Source of the DNA: Polytrichum commune
Lineage: Eukaryota > Streptophyta > Polytrichopsida > Polytrichales > Polytrichaceae
DNA: 64,000 nt
Assembly: GCA_950295325.1 (NCBI GenBank)
Contig: OX485807.1
Coordinates: forward strand, 13,359,001 to 13,423,000
Reading direction: 5' to 3'
Shown: in pieces, positions 59,518-64,000 of the stretch
How positions within the stretch are numbered: position 1 is the first letter of the stretch
Layout: each line of letters begins with the position of its first letter
Notes under the pieces: generated by a model
Database searches by the model: none
Told to the model about the DNA's origin: nothing
What the model saw: the letters and a program-made list of their open reading frames with translations, nothing else
Translations under genes and position numbers: made by a program

Positions 59518-59716
59518 GTCTAATTAGTGTGGGTTACCATTTGGAGTTACACATTGCTATAGCACTTTACCAAGAGTGTCATTTTTTACCGAAACAACAT
59601 AAGTAGTTAGTGTGCACACCGAAGAATATTGTATAACTCGACTGTTAAAAAGCAATAATGTTAGTAGAAAGTTATAACAATGCGTAACTCCAAATGTTAA
59701 CCCACACTCATTAGAC
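59518..59716. mobile_element. MITE family B, copy 5 (cleanest, 199 bp)
   Basis: Left GTCTAATTAGTGTGGGTTAC then CATTTGGAGTTACACATTGC is mirrored base for base with few changes by GCGTAACTCCAAATGTTAAC then CCACACTCATTAGAC. The inverted repeats are about 50 bp each. Confidence 0.8.
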
Positions 59717-60668
59717 CAAAAAAATATAGTGGTCTTAGTAAAGATATAGGCTAATATCAACTTCATGGTCCAATTGGAAGATAAACTTTGGACTACCTAG
59801 TACTACATTCTGCAATTGGGAAGGGAACCTATTCCTAATGAACCTATCTCCATTGAAATCTAAAATCTCTCATTGGTGGACATGTTCCCCCTTCCCTGCA
59901 CATTGTAGCTTGAGGGCCTACGAGACCAAGAAAGTTTGAATGAATAATCACCTACATGAAGTCCTACATAACTCGTAATGGAGAATGGTTCATGGTCTAC
60001 TAGATTTTACATAATGCCTCACCTCAAAGAGGCAGGTCTAACACAAACGCAAGAGATCATGACACTTCAAAATTACACAACCCTTGCTTTATTATAACCC
60101 CAAGGTGTGCACTATTCATTAAAACCAAGCATCACGTGCGTGCATGCCCCTTATTAAAATACCCCTGTATACATTTTATTTTTGCTAAAATCAAGCAATA
60201 TACTTACAAATCTCATTGCTTCAAAATACATTTCCATACATACACAAGGGTCCAAAAACAAATACAAAAATTGTATATAACATGTGTACAAATGTTTGGA
60301 AATGCAAAAATATGGCCCTATTATATGTATAATATCAAATCATGGATTTTTAGTTATAAAGTCGTTACTTAGTGGATGAAAAAACACATGATTCTTGGTC
60401 CAGGTCTAACTTGAACGCGTAAACGTGTAAATGCGTACTTTACATATATTTTTCTATAGCCTCATGTATATCTACTTCTTGCTTAATAGAAATATGTCTC
60501 TTGTACGTACATTTTGTACATGCTTGTTTTAAATAATACCCCTTTTGTGCACCCACGTGTATAAATACAGTACTTGAACAGTGCACTCCCTGGGATTATA
60601 ACCTATTGTGTGAAAGGCCACACGTAATAAGATGATAGTGAAATAGGATTCGGTTGAGATCCCAACCG
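59717..60668. other. Intergenic DNA, no gene seen
   Basis: No supported coding sequence or complete element. A few GAGGGCCTACGAGACC-like words near 59912 resemble MITE interiors. Confidence 0.4.
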
Positions 60669-60669
60669 C

Positions 60670-60803
60670 ATATGCCTTTTCACTACACTTGAAGGCCCAT
60701 GACCACACAAGATTACAATCCAATTTATCACGCAATTATGAGTTTCAAGGGCCCTCACAATTTCCCGGTTATGACCCTTGGCCATAGTGTAAAAGAGGCC
60801 CTT
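60670..60803. mobile_element. Small Harbinger-like MITE (about 130 bp)
   Basis: Left GCCTTTTCACTACACTTGAA then GGCCCATGACC, mirrored by GGTTATGACCCTTGGCCATA then GTGTAAAAGAGGCCC. The ends follow the GGGCC..TTACACTA pattern of the larger elements. Confidence 0.6.
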
Positions 60804-61050
60804 AAACTATTGCTTTTGCAGGCCCACGTAATGAAGAAACAGGAATCGAACCTGAATTCTGGGAGGAGGTCAACATCCATGAACCCGAAGACCCAACTTC
60901 GGTGTTCTTTAAACAACTATGAAGATTGTATGGAATCGAGTTATTTGCTTGTGAATTTTTACCATGAACAAATGTACTTTCATTCCACAAGCTTGTAATG
61001 AATCACACAACCTGTTGAGTAACAATTCTTGGGTGATCTATGTGCACAAC

Positions 61051-61304
61051 ATAAGAGGGAGAGAGGGAATTATTGTATATGAGCGTACTCTCATCCTTCC
61101 AACATGAAAACTTGACCCCTTATAGATTTGTTGTCGATTCATCTCCAATGACTTTGGGTAGACTACTTCAAGGTCTTCAAAGCTAACTCTGGTGTCAAAT
61201 CAATCAAAAAACATAATTTCCAAGCTCCATATTATTTCAAAGATTTTATGTTGGATGAAAAGAAAGATATGCTTGTATGCAGAAAATTCTTCTCTCCACA
61301 TAAG
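61051..61304. mobile_element. MITE family D, copy 2
   Basis: GGAGAGAGGGAATTATTGTA then GAGCGTACTCTCATCCTTCC parallels copy 1 at 23313. The right end is more diverged (TGGATGAAAAGAAAGATATG, TTCTTCTCTCCACAT). Confidence 0.7.
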
Positions 61305-61392
61305 AGTGATCAAGGTTGTGTTAAATTACAAGAAACTTGCACACATTAGAGCATCCCACACCCTTTGCCCCACATTGAAAGTGTTGTAACAA

Positions 61393-62440
61393 TGTATCTA
61401 CCATATTAAGGTAAGTGTGCCTAATTTGGTTACTTATCTTGATCAAACACCTACATTTGAGTGGTGGGTGCTTCTAGGTGCAAATCTAAGAACGGACACT
61501 AAACATACAGGTGTCTAAAAGAGATTGAACTACGTGCTCAATTTTTTTTTCACCATTCTATGAGCTCAATAGGCAACATAATCGAGGGAACTTGTATGGC
61601 CTTCTTATGGCTCACTGTATGTGGACTTTGATGATTCACATCAATTTGAGATTAGCTCCAAAACTTTCCAGAGCTAGTCTTGGCTTCTTCATATACATTT
61701 GCAAATGCACAAAAATTCCAACATTGCGATTCCGAGTAGTATATATAATAATAAGGTAGCAAACAACAACTAGTAACCAAATAAAGGCCACCTACCTTGG
61801 GATATATTCACTTTCCCCGTAAAGGAAACAAAAGAAAACAATCTAGAAACGATATAACAAGGTATGATCTGGGTAGTTATAAAATTTTACCAGTCTAAGC
61901 TTACAAAATGGCTACTCTTTGTGGGTCCGTCATATATGATCATCTACACATATAGCCTAACTAAACTATCGCAAACAACTCCCAACAGCTCTTCATTTTT
62001 GTAAAGACAGGTCTTCCGTTTACCTGAAATTGCAGAAGCCAAAAGAACGCCGCTGAATCTTCGAATCACAAGCTTAAACCCATCTAAGGTAAGCAGGCCT
62101 AATCTGGTTCCTCGTCTTAAACGGACACCTACATTTGAGTGGTCACTATGGTTGGGTCTGGACATAAGACATGTGTTGAGAAGAGATCGGACTACATGCT
62201 CATAGTTTGTTAAGCATTCTAGACACTGTTATTGCGGGGACTATTATACAATCATTCAATAACTCAGAGACTCCTCACTTTGACAATTCATATGGGCTCC
62301 AAAACTCATGAGGGAAATGTGGCTGCAGTCACGATTTGGACTCACTAATCATCTTGCACTAATCGTGCATTTCATATCCTACAAGATAGACAGTGGGTCC
62401 AGCGAGGAAAAGTGTCCGTTTAAGGACCCAACCCCACCCC
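61393..62440. repeat. Repeat family F: two tandem-like diverged copies
   Basis: AAGGTAAGTGTGCCTAATTT, ACACCTACATTTGAGTGG, then AGAGATTGAACTACGTGCTC (61409-61540) recurs at 62090-62210 as AAGGTAAGCAGGCCTAATCT, ACACCTACATTTGAGTGG, AGAGATCGGACTACATGCTC. A fragment is also at 21318. In the second copy TTAAACGGACACC (about 62120) faces GTGTCCGTTTAAGG (about 62412), suggesting a terminal-inverted-repeat element. Confidence 0.55.
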
Positions 62441-62460
62441 CCCCCACTTACGTTACTCCT

Positions 62461-63971
62461 CTATTTACGTTTGCCCTTCTTGTTCTTGTTCTTCTTGTCC
62501 TTCTTGCCTTTCTTGACTTTATGACAGCCTCCTTGACGCAGCTCATACATTCCACGTGAACTTCCCTGGGTTCCATACACGGCCGGGTACCCGGCGGGTG
62601 TGTAATTCGGGGGTGCCGGTTGGTTATACCCCCGTGCCCCGGGTATAGCCTCATACCCGGGAGCTAGGGCCGGGTATCCGACCGAGGGTTGGCCTTGGGA
62701 CCCATACCCACCACCATAGCCGGACTGACCTCCCATCGCCCTTTCCGGCTTCCCAATTTTATTGTGCTCAGCCACTCCGTAAGCCGCGGCACCCGCTAAC
62801 CCTAACGCGGCCATTCCCGTGGCCACGGCCTCCACATTATAACCCGGAGCCCCATGGGGTGCTTGGTTCCCGTACGGGTCGTTGGGATTGGCCGGTGGGA
62901 TATAAGCACCACCGGATCGTGCTCCACAACCGTCGATTTTAGGGTATCCGGCCGGTGGCGGTCCATTTGTCTTCAATCCAAGTGGCATTTGCATGGAATA
63001 CCCCGTTGCAAGGGGTGTTGCGGCCGGGGGGGTCCGAGGCCCTCCATAGCCACCCATAGGAGGTTGTGGTGATGGATTACCATATGGGTCATATTGGTGA
63101 CCGACTAGAGGGTAACTTCCCGGAGGACCAACTCCACCATATCCCGGTCCCGGGGGGGCAGCACCTGTGTAATAAGCAAGGGACATTGGCATGATAAGAC
63201 TCGTAGTAAAGCATGAGGTTGTTTTAACAAGGACGTCAAATGCAAATATATAGTAGAGTAAGGTAGAATACGGCATATCGATCTTATTTAATGAGGTCTA
63301 TAAAGTGCTTCACATATCCTACTCAACCCTTGCGTAATAAAGTTCCTTGTGACTTCTTCATCATCCATTGCCCGCGGTGAGTGTGGACGTCAACCATGTC
63401 CAAAAAGATAGAATTGGATTCATCTACTTGAGCTCTTCCCAACAAAACCAAATTCAATGGGAGAATGGTAGGTCTACGAAAGAGAAACAACCATAATGGA
63501 ATACAATAAAAATGCTTGTTATAGACACCGAGCCCCCCGGAATCCCGGTTGATTACCATATGGGCCATGGGAGGAACCCAAGTCCTCTTTCTTCGACCCG
63601 TCATAACCGGGTTGCATGACGTATGGTCCGCTTGTGGTTGTGGCGTATGTATTGGCACCATACGGATCCAATTGTGGGGGCCTTCCATAGGGGTCCGGAG
63701 GCGGAGGTGGGGGGTAAGGAACGGGATTCATACCACCGTAACCGGGTCGGGAACCGAACGGGGGTCCTCCAAACGGGAAACCGAACGGAGGAGGGGGGGG
63801 AGGGGGTGGGGGTGGGTAATTACTTCCAAGGTTAGGGTTAGGGTTAGGGTTAGGGTTAAGGTACTGCATGTTGCTAGGGAATGAGTATGCCGTTGGGGTG
63901 CCTGGGCCATATAAATTTGGTCGAATCGGTGCACCAGTGCCGTGCCCCGGCCCTCCCATACCCTGCAACAT
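62461..63971 (-). CDS. Pro/Gly/Tyr-rich protein with Lys-rich tail, possibly 5'-partial
   Basis: Two exons: 63971-63527 and 63164-62461. The 362-bp GT..AG intron has matching phase, giving 382 residues if the ATG at 63971 is the start. The first exon is low complexity: NPNPNPNP, a run of 10 Pro, then PFGGPPFG and YPPPPPPDPYG. The second exon has GYGG, PPG and DPYGN motifs, an Ala/Gly helix (ATGMAALGLAGAAAYGVAEH) and ends KKGKKDKKNKNKKGKRK, a strongly basic tail that could bind nucleic acid or membranes or act as a nuclear signal. It resembles XYPPX/glycine-rich (GRP-A3, SRC2-like) plant proteins in composition only. TTGCAG|GG just after the ATG could be a splice acceptor, in which case an N-terminal domain lies beyond the window. 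GC content is far above that of its surroundings. Confidence 0.72.
63830..63861. repeat. In-frame (TTAGGG)n-like hexamer run
   Basis: About four to five GGTTAG units on plus. On the coding minus strand the hexamer CCCTAA keeps frame and yields the Asn-Pro repeats of the Pro/Gly-rich protein. It lies in an exon and is not a chromosome end. Confidence 0.9.
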
Positions 63972-64000
63972 AGCACCAAGTTTCAGAAGACTAAATATGT

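Noticed and set aside
63830-63861. A chromosome end or functional telomere
   Set aside because: Only about 30 bp, embedded in an open coding frame, with gene sequence on both sides.

Overview
The window looks like nuclear DNA of a plant (streptophyte). It is AT-rich, its genes are intron-containing with GT..AG junctions, and it encodes a plant-type Elongin-B/ubiquitin-like protein. It also carries plant-style DNA transposons (PIF/Harbinger, pogo/Tigger) and a plant-type LINE with a zf-RVT domain. The lineage cannot be fixed from sequence alone. The main gene has an architecture I do not recognise from flowering plants, so a non-flowering streptophyte is possible, but this is only inference.

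Layout. From 1 to about 42 kb I see no intact host gene. This part is a graveyard of transposons: a Harbinger-type MITE (4660-5757); a near-complete PIF/Harbinger element (5795-9238, both genes broken); a pogo-like element with TA target duplications (9758-11662); three LINE copies (16586-17592 on +, 26429-29190 on -, and a 3' tail at 34866-34945 on -); a tRNA-derived SINE (29193-29405 on -); about a dozen MITEs of several families; and a symmetrical fold-back element with two 491-bp arms (37442-38769). From 42 to 51 kb lies one well-supported seven-exon gene on the minus strand. Its exon phases close exactly to a 1061-residue protein: Ser/Pro nonapeptide repeats, a WD40 beta-propeller, about 600 residues of coiled coil, and a single C-terminal membrane anchor. 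From 51 to 62 kb there are more MITEs around an Elongin-B-like gene on the plus strand (56760-58593), whose normal ATG start is missing at the expected place. At the right end a Pro/Gly-rich protein gene (62461-63971, minus) runs to or past the window edge and contains an in-frame TTAGGG-type hexamer run that encodes Asn-Pro repeats.

How things fit together. The three host genes show no obvious functional link. The MITEs mostly share GGGCC-like ends and 3-bp TTA duplications, which fits mobilisation in trans by Harbinger-type transposases like the decayed one at 5795-9238. Short dispersed families recur up to seven times in 64 kb, and one copy sits in an intron of the WD40 gene. Long G or C homopolymer runs (10-15 bases) are unusually frequent for such AT-rich DNA.
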